A DNA stretch of 19,031 bases from Chitinophagaceae bacterium UBA2793 (GTDB lineage Bacteria > Bacteroidota > Bacteroidia > Chitinophagales > Chitinophagaceae), in assembly GCA_002352045.1 (NCBI GenBank), contig DEHT01000102.1, forward strand, positions 15,254-34,284. The letters are read 5' to 3'. This document shows positions 8,092 to 16,592 of this stretch, piece by piece (position 1 is the stretch's first letter; the number at the start of each line of letters is the position of its first letter). The notes below the pieces were generated by a model. The model was given only the letters and a program-made list of their open reading frames with translations, searched no databases and was not told the origin of the DNA. The position numbers and the translations under genes are program-made.

Positions 8092-8099
8092 TAACTTTA
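8092..8099 (+). promoter_or_regulatory. possible -7 promoter element of sensor kinase 2
   Basis: TAACTTTA matches the Bacteroidota -7 consensus TAnnTTTG at all but the last base and lies 20 bp before the ATG at 8120. No good -33 TTTG is present at the usual distance; a TTG at 8074-8076 is too close. Confidence 0.25.
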
Positions 8100-8119
8100 A
8101 TTGATAGCACGCTGTTTAC

Positions 8120-11100
8120 ATGAAGCTTAGTATTGAATTTTTTTTTTCATTTTTTTGTACAGCCTTTTGTTCGCTGTGTTGTTTTGTGTGCAATGCTCAA
8201 TACCAGGAAAACAATTTTGCCCGATATACAACCAGGGATGGGCTTAACGATAACTACATAAACAATATATACCAGGATAAACGAGGGTATATGTGGATAG
8301 CATCCAATGGCGGGCTTAACCGTTTTGACGGGTTTAGTTTTTATAATTTTGATGCCAGGCTTTATCACCCATCTGCCTCTCTATCTTATACCAACAAAAT
8401 AATTGAAGTGCCACCCAATAGTATAGCCCTGGTTGATAGGCTTGGCAGTTATTTGTTGAATACCGACAATTTTTTATTCAAATGGTACAAGGTGCGTGGT
8501 AATTCTTCTTTAACCACGTATCGAAATATCCCATGGGATATAGTGCCGCTGCCGGATAATCATATTGCAGTTTCGGCAGCAGCGGGTTTTTATGTTTTTG
8601 ATGGTAAAGGAGACTTAAGGTTTAGAAAAGACGTATATAATGAAGCAGATATTGGTGTAAATAGAATTTTCTGGGGATATGAAGTGTTTAAAATGTCGGC
8701 CAATGAATACCTGCTATTTTACCAAAACTATAAGCTTGCTCTTTACCGGTATAAAGAAAATACCATGGAATTTGTTGATAGCAATAATACATCCTACAAA
8801 ACACTTTTAGCACTGCTGCCTGTGAGTGTGGATGAATGGATATCCAAAAATAAAATCAGCGACCATGAGTTTGTGTTTTTATATAAAAACAAAGACAGTG
8901 CTGTTTATTACAACCATCACTCCGGATTTTATAAAGCTTCTGCTTTGCCCAAAGCTGCTGATTCATTGTTTTCGTGGAAAAGTAAATTAACCAAACTCGA
9001 CGATTCTACTTTTTTAATATGCGGCAACAACAACGGTTTTTATAAAATGATTTTGCATAAGCAGGATGTGAGTTTGAATACAGACCCAACCGTTTTTTTT
9101 CCGGGCCATAAAGTAAATGCTGTTTTTGTTGATAAAGAAAAACGCTTGTGGCTGGCTACCCATGAGGGTTTACTGAAACAAAATATTTTGCAAAAACCCA
9201 TAAGCAGAACCAGCGTTCCGGCACCCGTTGGAGATGCAAATCCTTATGGCTATGTCTGCAGTTTTCGGTATAAAAATAAACTCTACCTGGGTCGTTATTC
9301 ATGGACCAATGGTTTAACTATCATAGACACGGCAGGCAAAATACCTGAGAAACATCTTCAATTTTTTGGAAAAGGAGGTTGGAACGAAGTAAGGGCTATT
9401 CAATGTTATCATGAAGACAGTTTGTGGTTGGCCACCAGCAATGGTTTACTATGGCTCAATGTAAATAACCTGAGTTATGGAAAAGTGATAGATAAAAACT
9501 CCAACAGAATAATACCAGGTATTGCAGCTCTTAAAGAACCCCATGCTGATGGAACAGCATGGTTTTGCGGAATAATGGATGGGGTAGTGGGCAGGTATCA
9601 TTTACAATCACGCAGTTTTACCTGGTACGATGCCAATAGCCAACCTGCAGTTCCTTTTAAAAAAATAAAAAATATTCAGTACGATTCGTATGGAAATGTA
9701 TGGCTCTGCGGACATTCGCTTGCAAGATGGAACAACGCATTACATCGTTTTGATACTTTGATTAAAGAATATGCCGGCCCAAGAAAGTTTAATGATGATA
9801 TTATTTGTATTTCGGCAGATGAACATGGGTCACTATGGCTGCACAATGCTTTTAATGGCTTATTGGAATATAAAATTGCAGAAAAGAAATTTATAGGCTA
9901 CGGTACAGAATCAGTGTTGCCCGATATAATAATTGATGCCATGAGCCCTGTTATAAATAACCAGCTTTGGTTTTCATCCAATAATCGCTTAAGCCAATTG
10001 AATGTTGTTACAAAAGCTGTCAGGTCTTTTGATCCTTCCGATGGTTTTTCTTTTTCCCGAACATTTGGAAGAAGTATATATTACGATAGCACTGTCAATA
10101 AGTTTTTTATTACCTGCAATAACGATCTGGTGAGTTTTGCTAACAGCAATACCGTGCAGCCCGATTTTGGAAGCACAATCATTTTGCAGGAAATAGATAT
10201 AATTGGCAAAAGAAGAATTATGCATCCTGCTAATAATATTGTACTGGGAAGGGATGAGGATAATTTGCAGATAAAATTTGCAGTAATAAATTATGAAGAG
10301 CCGGATGGTTATTTGTTTTACTACAAAATGAGCGCAGCCGAAGATTGGGTTTATTTGGGAGCGCAAAAAAATATTGTTTTTACAAAAATGCCAGCAGGTA
10401 AACATTTTTTGCATTTAAAAGCAGTGCATAAATCGGGTAGTATCAAAACATTGGTTTATCAATTTAAAATTACACTGCCCTTTTGGAAATCTGCATGGTT
10501 TATAGCATTGGTAGTTTTTATGATTGCGCTGTTGATGTATTGGCTTTACCAGCGCAGGGTAAATTCCATTAAGCAAAGGGCTAATCTTGATAAACTATTA
10601 GGCCAGGCAGAAATGAAAGCGCTTCATGCTCAAATGAACCCACATTTTGTATTCAATAGTTTGAATAGCATCCGGGAAATGATACTCAATAATGAAAACA
10701 AAGATGCATCGCATTATCTCAACAAATTTGCCCAGCTTATTCGTATAGTGTTGGATAGTTCCCCTCAAACGTTTATTTCACTCAGAAGAACAATGGAGCA
10801 TTTAACATTGTATGTGGAAATGGAAAAAATACGAACCTCGCAGTTTAGTTGTAGTTTTTGTGTAGATGAAAGGCTTGAAGCCGATGAAATATTATTGCCT
10901 CCTATGATCATTCAACCCTTTATAGAAAACGCCATCTGGCATGGCGCTATGCCGGGCCGGCATCTAGAAATAAAAGTAGATTTTAAATATTCACCGGCTG
11001 TATTGATTTGCGAAATAAATGATAATGGTATTGGTATCGATCAATCTTTAAAGAACAAACCGGCCACTCTTGCACATAATTCTGTAGGAATTTTAAATGT

Positions 11101-11236
11101 TAAAAACCGCATAAAACTGCTTAATGAAAAATATGGTATTGAAAGCGACTTGCTGATTATTGATAAAATGAAAACATCATTGCAAGAAAACGGAACGCTT
11201 GTACAATTGCGACTTCCGCTGGAAATAAATGAATAA
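8120..11236 (+). CDS. Propeller-type sensor histidine kinase (reg_prop / Y_Y_Y / LytS-type kinase), module 2
   Basis: Second large membrane sensor (1038 residues) with the same architecture as the one at 1430-4447 but well diverged from it. An N-terminal signal peptide ends near CNAQ (residue 27). The periplasmic propeller opens with the textbook TTRDGLNDNYINNIYQD and GYMWIASNGGLNRFDG, and later blades include LWLATHEGLL, LWLATSNGLLWL and VWLCGHSLARW. A triple-tyrosine domain lies at about 715-775 and one membrane segment at about 790-812. The kinase part has QMNPHFVFN (phosphoacceptor H842), PFIENAIWHG (N937) and INDNGIG (D968). The start ATG gives a good signal peptide. The partner regulator follows after 17 bp, so the two are surely one operon. 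The upstream region is shared with the divergent fibre gene, suggesting that gene as a target (inference). Confidence 0.93.
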   Translation: MKLSIEFFFSFFCTAFCSLCCFVCNAQYQENNFARYTTRDGLNDNYINNIYQDKRGYMWIASNGGLNRFDGFSFYNFDARLYHPSASLSYTNKIIEVPPNSIALVDRLGSYLLNTDNFLFKWYKVRGNSSLTTYRNIPWDIVPLPDNHIAVSAAAGFYVFDGKGDLRFRKDVYNEADIGVNRIFWGYEVFKMSANEYLLFYQNYKLALYRYKENTMEFVDSNNTSYKTLLALLPVSVDEWISKNKISDHEFVFLYKNKDSAVYYNHHSGFYKASALPKAADSLFSWKSKLTKLDDSTFLICGNNNGFYKMILHKQDVSLNTDPTVFFPGHKVNAVFVDKEKRLWLATHEGLLKQNILQKPISRTSVPAPVGDANPYGYVCSFRYKNKLYLGRYSWTNGLTIIDTAGKIPEKHLQFFGKGGWNEVRAIQCYHEDSLWLATSNGLLWLNVNNLSYGKVIDKNSNRIIPGIAALKEPHADGTAWFCGIMDGVVGRYHLQSRSFTWYDANSQPAVPFKKIKNIQYDSYGNVWLCGHSLARWNNALHRFDTLIKEYAGPRKFNDDIICISADEHGSLWLHNAFNGLLEYKIAEKKFIGYGTESVLPDIIIDAMSPVINNQLWFSSNNRLSQLNVVTKAVRSFDPSDGFSFSRTFGRSIYYDSTVNKFFITCNNDLVSFANSNTVQPDFGSTIILQEIDIIGKRRIMHPANNIVLGRDEDNLQIKFAVINYEEPDGYLFYYKMSAAEDWVYLGAQKNIVFTKMPAGKHFLHLKAVHKSGSIKTLVYQFKITLPFWKSAWFIALVVFMIALLMYWLYQRRVNSIKQRANLDKLLGQAEMKALHAQMNPHFVFNSLNSIREMILNNENKDASHYLNKFAQLIRIVLDSSPQTFISLRRTMEHLTLYVEMEKIRTSQFSCSFCVDERLEADEILLPPMIIQPFIENAIWHGAMPGRHLEIKVDFKYSPAVLICEINDNGIGIDQSLKNKPATLAHNSVGILNVKNRIKLLNEKYGIESDLLIIDKMKTSLQENGTLVQLRLPLEINE

Positions 11237-11253
11237 AACTAAATTTAAATGCT

Positions 11254-12021
11254 ATGAGTACAATTAACGTAATGATAGTGGATGATGAGCCGAGGGGCGT
11301 ATCCTCGCTGCAAAAATTATTACAGATGAATTGTAAAGAAGTGCAGGTGTTGGCTACTGCAAACAATGTAGATGATGCAAAGGATAAAATTATCAGGCTA
11401 CAACCACAGTTGGTTTTTTTGGATATAGCTATGCCGCAGAAAAATGGCTTTGATTTACTAATCGAGTTACCGGAGATTAATTTTGAAACCATTTTTGTTA
11501 CAGCCCACGATAGCTTTTTACTTCAGGCATTTCATTTTAGTGCGGTAGATTATTTGCTAAAGCCTGTAGATGACGAGTTGCTGAAAAATGCTGTAACAAG
11601 GGTTGTTAAACGGTTGGGCAACCAAAGCGTGGTGCCACTTAATACATTGCTTCAAAACCTGGCTCCCGGCAATGAGGCGCTGCATAAAAGAAAGTTATGT
11701 ATTCCTTCTTTAAAGGGTTTTCAGGTGGTGAGTATAAAAGATATAGTGTATTGCGAAGCAGCAAATAATTATACCAATTTTCATTTTGCCAACCGGCATC
11801 TTATCTGTGCCTCAAAACCCATACATGAATATGATAGTTTGCTATGCGACAGCAATTTTGTACGAATACACAAATCGTACCTGGTAAACATGGAGCATAT
11901 TACCGAGTTTGTAAAAGGAGAGGGAGGAAGTGTGGTATTATCCAATGGTCATATTGCAGAAGTTTCCCGCAGAAAAAAAGATGATTTAATGCATAAAATG
12001 AAAGCCTATTTTAGGTTTTAA
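11254..12021 (+). CDS. LytTR-family response regulator, module 2
   Basis: Partner regulator of the kinase encoded 17 bp upstream. The receiver domain (residues 1-120) has D10-D11, phosphoacceptor D57 in FLDIAMP, T83 in FVTAH and K103 in LLKP. The LytTR DNA-binding domain (about 148-255) shows IVYCEAANNYTNFHF and FVRIHKSYLVN. At 255 residues it has normal length, and the ATG start is unambiguous. It shares the gene order and domain plan of the regulator at 4481-5224, but most positions outside the conserved motifs differ. Transcription should end at the strong hairpin 14 bp after the stop codon. Confidence 0.93.
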   Translation: MSTINVMIVDDEPRGVSSLQKLLQMNCKEVQVLATANNVDDAKDKIIRLQPQLVFLDIAMPQKNGFDLLIELPEINFETIFVTAHDSFLLQAFHFSAVDYLLKPVDDELLKNAVTRVVKRLGNQSVVPLNTLLQNLAPGNEALHKRKLCIPSLKGFQVVSIKDIVYCEAANNYTNFHFANRHLICASKPIHEYDSLLCDSNFVRIHKSYLVNMEHITEFVKGEGGSVVLSNGHIAEVSRRKKDDLMHKMKAYFRF

Positions 12022-12034
12022 ATATATTGTTATC

Positions 12035-12073
12035 ATATTAAAAGAGCCTCACTTTGTGAGGCTCTTTTAATAT
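12035..12073. terminator. bidirectional rho-independent terminator
   Basis: Two perfectly complementary 18-base arms (12035-12052 and 12056-12073) flank a TTT loop; the inner part is AGAGCCTCAC / GTGAGGCTCT and the outer part AT-only. With T-rich flanks on both strands it can stop the convergent regulator 2 and amidohydrolase transcripts. The last base of the right arm is also the outer base of the amidohydrolase stop codon. Confidence 0.85.
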
Positions 12074-13377
12074 TACTTAATGTTGTATTTCTTTTTGTAA
12101 CGCTCATTCAGCAGTTTGTGTTTATCCGTTAAATCAATCGTTCGGCCTTGAATAAACGCATGTGTAATTTTGCTGCTACGCATATCCAGCACATCACCTT
12201 CACTAATAATAATATTGGCATCCTTGCCGGCTTCAATACTGCCGGTAAATTTATCAATGCCTAGAATTTTGGCAGCATTTAATGTGATGGCCTGCAAGGC
12301 TTCTTCTTTGCTTAAGCCATAGGCAGCAGCAGTGCCCGCATTAAAGGCAAGATTGCGCCCGGTGGTATTTCCATCTGCATCGTTAATGGCAAAAAGCACT
12401 CCTGCTTTTTGTAAAACAGTGGGTGTTTTAAAGGGTTGGTCCACATCATCATCCTCTGATGTGGGAAGCGAATGCATTTGATTCAATATAACCGGTATGT
12501 TGTGTTGCTTTAGTAAGGGAGCAATTTGAAAACTTTCGCTTCCACCAACCACTACCACATCTAATCCCAATTCTTTTACAAAGTCAACAGCTATCAGCAT
12601 TTCCTTAACTAAGTTGCAATGAATAAAAAGCTTTTGTGTTTTGTTGAACAAATTTTTACAAGCTTCTAATTTTAAATTTGTAGTTGTTTTTATAGATTGC
12701 TCGTTATACGATTTAGCTTCTTTTAAAAATTGTTTTACTAATTCTATCCTGTTCAAAGCAGCTTTGGCAGGGTCCATATCGGGTGTTTGTTGTGTACGCC
12801 CAAAGCCTCCCTGCCGCTGCATTAAAGAGGGCATATAAAAATGAAGTGCAGTATTTTCTTTGTACAATGCATCTTCCCAGGTCCATGCATCGTATTGAAC
12901 TGTGCTGCTGCTACCGGCAATCAGGCTGCCTTGCGGTGCAATATTGGCCAGCAAAATACCATTGCTTCTTAAAGTGTTTATAATGCGTGAGTCGGCATTG
13001 TATGCTTTTATACTTTCTACATTCGGGTTCCAATCGCCCAACTCACGGTAATCGTTGCTGCCCCGTACTGCGCCCGAAATTTCTCTGATACCAATGTTTG
13101 TATTGCTTGATATTAATCCGGGGTAAACTTCTTTGCCGGTGGCATCTATCACTTTTACATCATCCATCGGAATAGGAAGATTGGTGCCCAGACTTTCAAT
13201 TTTTCCATTATTGATTTTGATGGTAGTATTGGGCAACACTTGTCCATTGCCCACATGTACATTGCCGTTTTTTATAAATAGCAAGCCTTTGTATGCCGGA
13301 GCAGGATAAACTGTTTCCTGTGCCATAGCAGTGGATACCACTGCAAAAGCTATTATTAAACTAAAATATTTTTTCAT
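12073..13377 (-). CDS. exported amidohydrolase-like protein lacking the HxH metal site
   Basis: Periplasmic protein of 434 residues with the amidohydrolase (imidazolonepropionase-like) fold. The signal peptide is residues 1-20 (ending STAMAQ). An N-terminal beta-sandwich strand set (IKNGNVHVGNGQVL, IKINNGKIESLG) leads to VYPGLISSNTNIGI. In active relatives this reads PGLID-x-H-x-H-x-G, but here both His are Asn (N92, N94) and the Asp is Ser. H253 and D333 near the expected later metal positions remain. The C-terminal SIEAGKDANIIISEGD and FIQGRTIDL close the sandwich. It is therefore probably a non-catalytic or altered-chemistry homologue, perhaps a subunit of the enzyme encoded 27 bp upstream in the same operon (inference). 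Its last 58 or so codons are duplicated at 5278-5451. Confidence 0.85.
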   Translation of the reverse strand: MKKYFSLIIAFAVVSTAMAQETVYPAPAYKGLLFIKNGNVHVGNGQVLPNTTIKINNGKIESLGTNLPIPMDDVKVIDATGKEVYPGLISSNTNIGIREISGAVRGSNDYRELGDWNPNVESIKAYNADSRIINTLRSNGILLANIAPQGSLIAGSSSTVQYDAWTWEDALYKENTALHFYMPSLMQRQGGFGRTQQTPDMDPAKAALNRIELVKQFLKEAKSYNEQSIKTTTNLKLEACKNLFNKTQKLFIHCNLVKEMLIAVDFVKELGLDVVVVGGSESFQIAPLLKQHNIPVILNQMHSLPTSEDDDVDQPFKTPTVLQKAGVLFAINDADGNTTGRNLAFNAGTAAAYGLSKEEALQAITLNAAKILGIDKFTGSIEAGKDANIIISEGDVLDMRSSKITHAFIQGRTIDLTDKHKLLNERYKKKYNIK

Positions 13378-13404
13378 TATAAATAGTTGTAAAATGTTTA
13401 TTGA

Positions 13405-16400
13405 TTATTGTGCATTTTCATCTTCATGAATATCGAGTAAGCCATGCTGGTGAGTAGCATCCATACAGGTGTTTACTCTGCGGAAACTCGGCATCGCAGC
13501 TCCACTTGAGCCACCCGATTTTTTTTCTTCAAGCATTTTTAAAATAAGCCTGTTTTTTTCATTGGCAATTTCTTTACGCATGGCTGCATCTTTATCAATA
13601 TCAAAATAAACAGCGCCATCTACTAAAGTTTTTTCTGGTTTTGCATAAATGCTCAATGGATTATCGCTCCATAAAACCAGGTCGGCATCCTTGCCGGCTT
13701 TAATGCTGCCAACTTTATTATCTATATGTAGCATTTTAGCGGGGTTAAGAGTTACCATTTTAAAAGCATCTTCTTCGCTAATACCGGAGTACTTTACAAT
13801 TTTTGCAGCTTCCTGGTTTAGCCTGCGGGCCATTTCGGCATCATCGCTATTGATAGCTACATTTAAACCTACATTGTGCATAATACCGGCGTTGTATGGT
13901 ATGGCGTCCTGCACTTCCAATTTATATGCCCACCAATCGCTAAAGGTGCTGCCATTAGCACCATGTGCTTTCATTTTATCGGCTACTTTATAGCCTTCCA
14001 AAATATGGGTGAATGTGTTGATGCTGAAACCAAATTTTTCTGCCACTTTAATGGTTTCTAATATTTCGCTGGCTACATAACTGTGGCAGGTGATAAAGCG
14101 TTTCTTATTCATTATTTCTACCAGTGCATCCAACTCTAAATCTCTGCGAACATTTTTTGCATTGGGCCCTTTCAGTGCATTTTCATAATCTTTGGCTCTT
14201 GTAAATGCATCCATCTGTACTTCTTCCACACCCATTCTCGTATCAGGAAAACGATTGTTGGCCGATGAAGAAGTACGTTTTACATTTTCACCCAGGGCAA
14301 ATTTTATAAAACCATCAGCCCCTTTGTATTTCAGTTCTTCGTCGTTGGCACCCCATCGAAGTTTAATTAATTGGGTTTGTCCGCCTATGGTATTGGCACT
14401 GCCATGCAAAATATGCGATGTAGTAACACCGCCTGCCAATTGACGATATATATCTACATCATCGGGGTTTAAGTTGTCGCCAATTCTTACTTCCGATGTT
14501 ACCGACTGACCGCCTTCGTTGATGGAACTCACAGCTATATGGCTATGCTCGTCAATAATGCCCGGCGTTAAATGTTTTCCGGTACCATCAATAATTTTTG
14601 CTCCGCTATTGTTTAAATTTTTTCCAATGGAAATTATTTTTCCATTTTGAACCAATACATCTGTGTTGGCTACAATGCCATCTTTTTCATTGGTCCATAC
14701 AGTGGCGTTTTTAAATAAAATGGTTTCTGCTTTTGGCGTTTCTTTTATTCCATAGTTACCCAAAGGGTAAGTGAGCTCTCCACTGTGGTAAGTTTTTTTT
14801 CTTTTGGCACTATCTGCTTTTTCGGGCAATGCTTTGTTGAAAGCAGCCGTCCACCAAACTGCATTGCCACTACTGTCAACACCGGTTCCACTCCAATTGT
14901 TACCATTGCTTACACCACTTAATCTATAACCTTTTTTGCCCCTTTTGGTTTCCGCAAAGTTGATACTAACAATTTTACCATTGCTCACAAATTTTGCAGC
15001 TACGGTATCTTTCAACAATACATCTGCACTACTGCTGCTTTTTACATCAAGGCTAAAATTTTTCGTACCATTAATAACTAAACTGTAGTTTCCTTTAATC
15101 TGATCTGTAAGGTCATCTTTTATTTCATACTTTTCACCTTGTATCCAGTTTTGAAGTAAGTCTGTTTTTTCGTTAAACACAGGCCCGTTGGTAATAATAA
15201 AATTAGCCCACTTGCCGGCTTCAATACTTCCGGCTTCGTTGTAAATATTTAGTAATGTGGCAGGAACCTTGGTGAGAGCTTCCAACGCTTTAGTTTCGCT
15301 AAGCCCGGCTTCAATAGATTTGCGAAGGCTGCTCATAAATTGTTTGCTGTCTCTCAGGTCGGCAGTGGTAATACAAAAGTTAATGCCCGCTTTTTCAAAT
15401 GCAGCAGCATTGCCCGCAGCCATTTCCCAATGTTTTAGTGTGCCTAAAGAAATAAACCTTGCATCGTTAGGGTCTTCCACATCCATGCTTTGTGGAAAAT
15501 TTAATGGAAGAATATAACTGGCTTTAGTACCTGAAATTTCTTTTATGCGTTGGTATTCGTTGCCACCACCTTTAATAATAAACTGCACGCCAAATTCATC
15601 GCCAATTCTATCGGCTCTTATATCGTTCCATTTATCATTGGCATCAAATATGAGTGGGTAGGCAAGATTATTGTTCCAAGCCTGCAGAGTAAGATTTAGA
15701 CCTTCGCCATTTGCTTTACCGGTGGATGAAGATTGATTCTTGTACCATTGACCATCTAAAAAACTTTGCCTTAGTAAAGCAATGCTGCCCATCATACTAC
15801 CCGGATAACTTTGGGTAGATGTTCCTTTGCTAAATGAATAGTGTGAGGATGCTTTGTCTTTAATGATAACCAAATTATCTGCCTTATTGGCCAGGCTCAC
15901 TACTGCACCTGTTCCTCTTGCTATACCATCTTTTTGGTGAGTAAGCACTAGGCCAAAACCTGCAGCTCGTAAATCTTTTGCCTTACTGTCATCGGCGGAA
16001 AAAATTGATACTCCATTTACTTCCGATTTAATAGCCTGGTTCCAGCCAACGGCACCCTTTGTATTGCTGGTTAACTGGGCAGGTTGATTAAAGTTGAACC
16101 CACCTGTTCTTTGCGGAACAGGTATGCCATAGTCGCTATAAATATCAATAAAGGAAGGATAAATGTATTTTCCTTTACAGTCAATTACAATGGCTTCTTT
16201 AGGAATAGAAATTGCATTGCCTACGGCTACAATTTTGCCTTCTTTAATTAAAAGGCTGCCTTGAATGCTTGCATTGGAGGCGTCTTTTACAATAGTAGCA
16301 TTGGTAAATACATAAGTGCCGCTTCGGGTATCGGCCACTCCATTCACCGGAAAAGTTTCCTGGCAAATTACTGTGCCCGAACTTATGCTAAGTAATAGCA

Positions 16401-16428
16401 GGATAACTGCTGTTTTGAGTTGTCTCAT
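13405..16428 (-). CDS. exported double amidohydrolase; only the C-terminal half has an intact active site
   Basis: Large exported protein (1007 residues) made of two amidohydrolase-like halves. The ATG at 16428 is chosen over an in-frame ATG at 16539 because it begins a clean signal peptide (MRQLKTAVILLLLSISSG, cleavage near ICQ). The first half (about 30-435) has YPSFIDIYSDYG where active enzymes have D-x-H-x-H, so the metal-binding His are Tyr and Asp. After a beta-rich linker (about 445-560) the second half has the full set: H628 and H630 (GIIDEHSHI), K709 in FIKFALGEN (possible bridging Lys), H782 (TCHS), H808 (FTHILEG) and D862 (INSDD). It ends in a His-rich tail (DATHQHGLLDIHEDE). The family hydrolyses cyclic amides or peptides; the substrate is unknown. 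It is the first gene of an operon with the 434-residue homologue. Confidence 0.87.
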   Translation of the reverse strand: MRQLKTAVILLLLSISSGTVICQETFPVNGVADTRSGTYVFTNATIVKDASNASIQGSLLIKEGKIVAVGNAISIPKEAIVIDCKGKYIYPSFIDIYSDYGIPVPQRTGGFNFNQPAQLTSNTKGAVGWNQAIKSEVNGVSIFSADDSKAKDLRAAGFGLVLTHQKDGIARGTGAVVSLANKADNLVIIKDKASSHYSFSKGTSTQSYPGSMMGSIALLRQSFLDGQWYKNQSSSTGKANGEGLNLTLQAWNNNLAYPLIFDANDKWNDIRADRIGDEFGVQFIIKGGGNEYQRIKEISGTKASYILPLNFPQSMDVEDPNDARFISLGTLKHWEMAAGNAAAFEKAGINFCITTADLRDSKQFMSSLRKSIEAGLSETKALEALTKVPATLLNIYNEAGSIEAGKWANFIITNGPVFNEKTDLLQNWIQGEKYEIKDDLTDQIKGNYSLVINGTKNFSLDVKSSSSADVLLKDTVAAKFVSNGKIVSINFAETKRGKKGYRLSGVSNGNNWSGTGVDSSGNAVWWTAAFNKALPEKADSAKRKKTYHSGELTYPLGNYGIKETPKAETILFKNATVWTNEKDGIVANTDVLVQNGKIISIGKNLNNSGAKIIDGTGKHLTPGIIDEHSHIAVSSINEGGQSVTSEVRIGDNLNPDDVDIYRQLAGGVTTSHILHGSANTIGGQTQLIKLRWGANDEELKYKGADGFIKFALGENVKRTSSSANNRFPDTRMGVEEVQMDAFTRAKDYENALKGPNAKNVRRDLELDALVEIMNKKRFITCHSYVASEILETIKVAEKFGFSINTFTHILEGYKVADKMKAHGANGSTFSDWWAYKLEVQDAIPYNAGIMHNVGLNVAINSDDAEMARRLNQEAAKIVKYSGISEEDAFKMVTLNPAKMLHIDNKVGSIKAGKDADLVLWSDNPLSIYAKPEKTLVDGAVYFDIDKDAAMRKEIANEKNRLILKMLEEKKSGGSSGAAMPSFRRVNTCMDATHQHGLLDIHEDENAQ

Positions 16429-16451
16429 AACTGCGAAGTATAGTTTTAGTT

Positions 16452-16482
16452 GAAAGATAGAAACGACTAAGCTAAGTGTAAA
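16452..16482 (-). promoter_or_regulatory. probable Bacteroidota-type promoter of the amidohydrolase operon
   Basis: On the minus strand TTTA and TATCTTTC are separated by 19 bases, one mismatch each from the Bacteroidota -33 TTTG and -7 TAnnTTTG. The -7 element ends 23 bases before the chosen ATG at 16428. It supports that start, since it lies inside the frame of the longer alternative. Confidence 0.4.
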
Positions 16483-16592
16483 TTTGCACAACGGAAAACC
16501 ACTGTTCAAGTTTTTAAAACAAAATTCATTGAAACACAAGCGTTGAAAACCGGTTATAAAAAAAGTAATATCAATATTATATCAATTGATAG

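Noticed and set aside
16429..16539. Longer start for the double amidohydrolase at the ATG at 16539
   Set aside because: The extra 37 residues would place a Cys- and Phe-rich stretch before a perfect signal peptide, and a promoter-like sequence lies inside that extension.
16580..16591. 12-bp palindrome TATCAATTGATA next to the phosphorylase stop codon
   Set aside because: Without a loop or T-run it is a poor terminator, and an AT-rich palindrome of this size is expected by chance.
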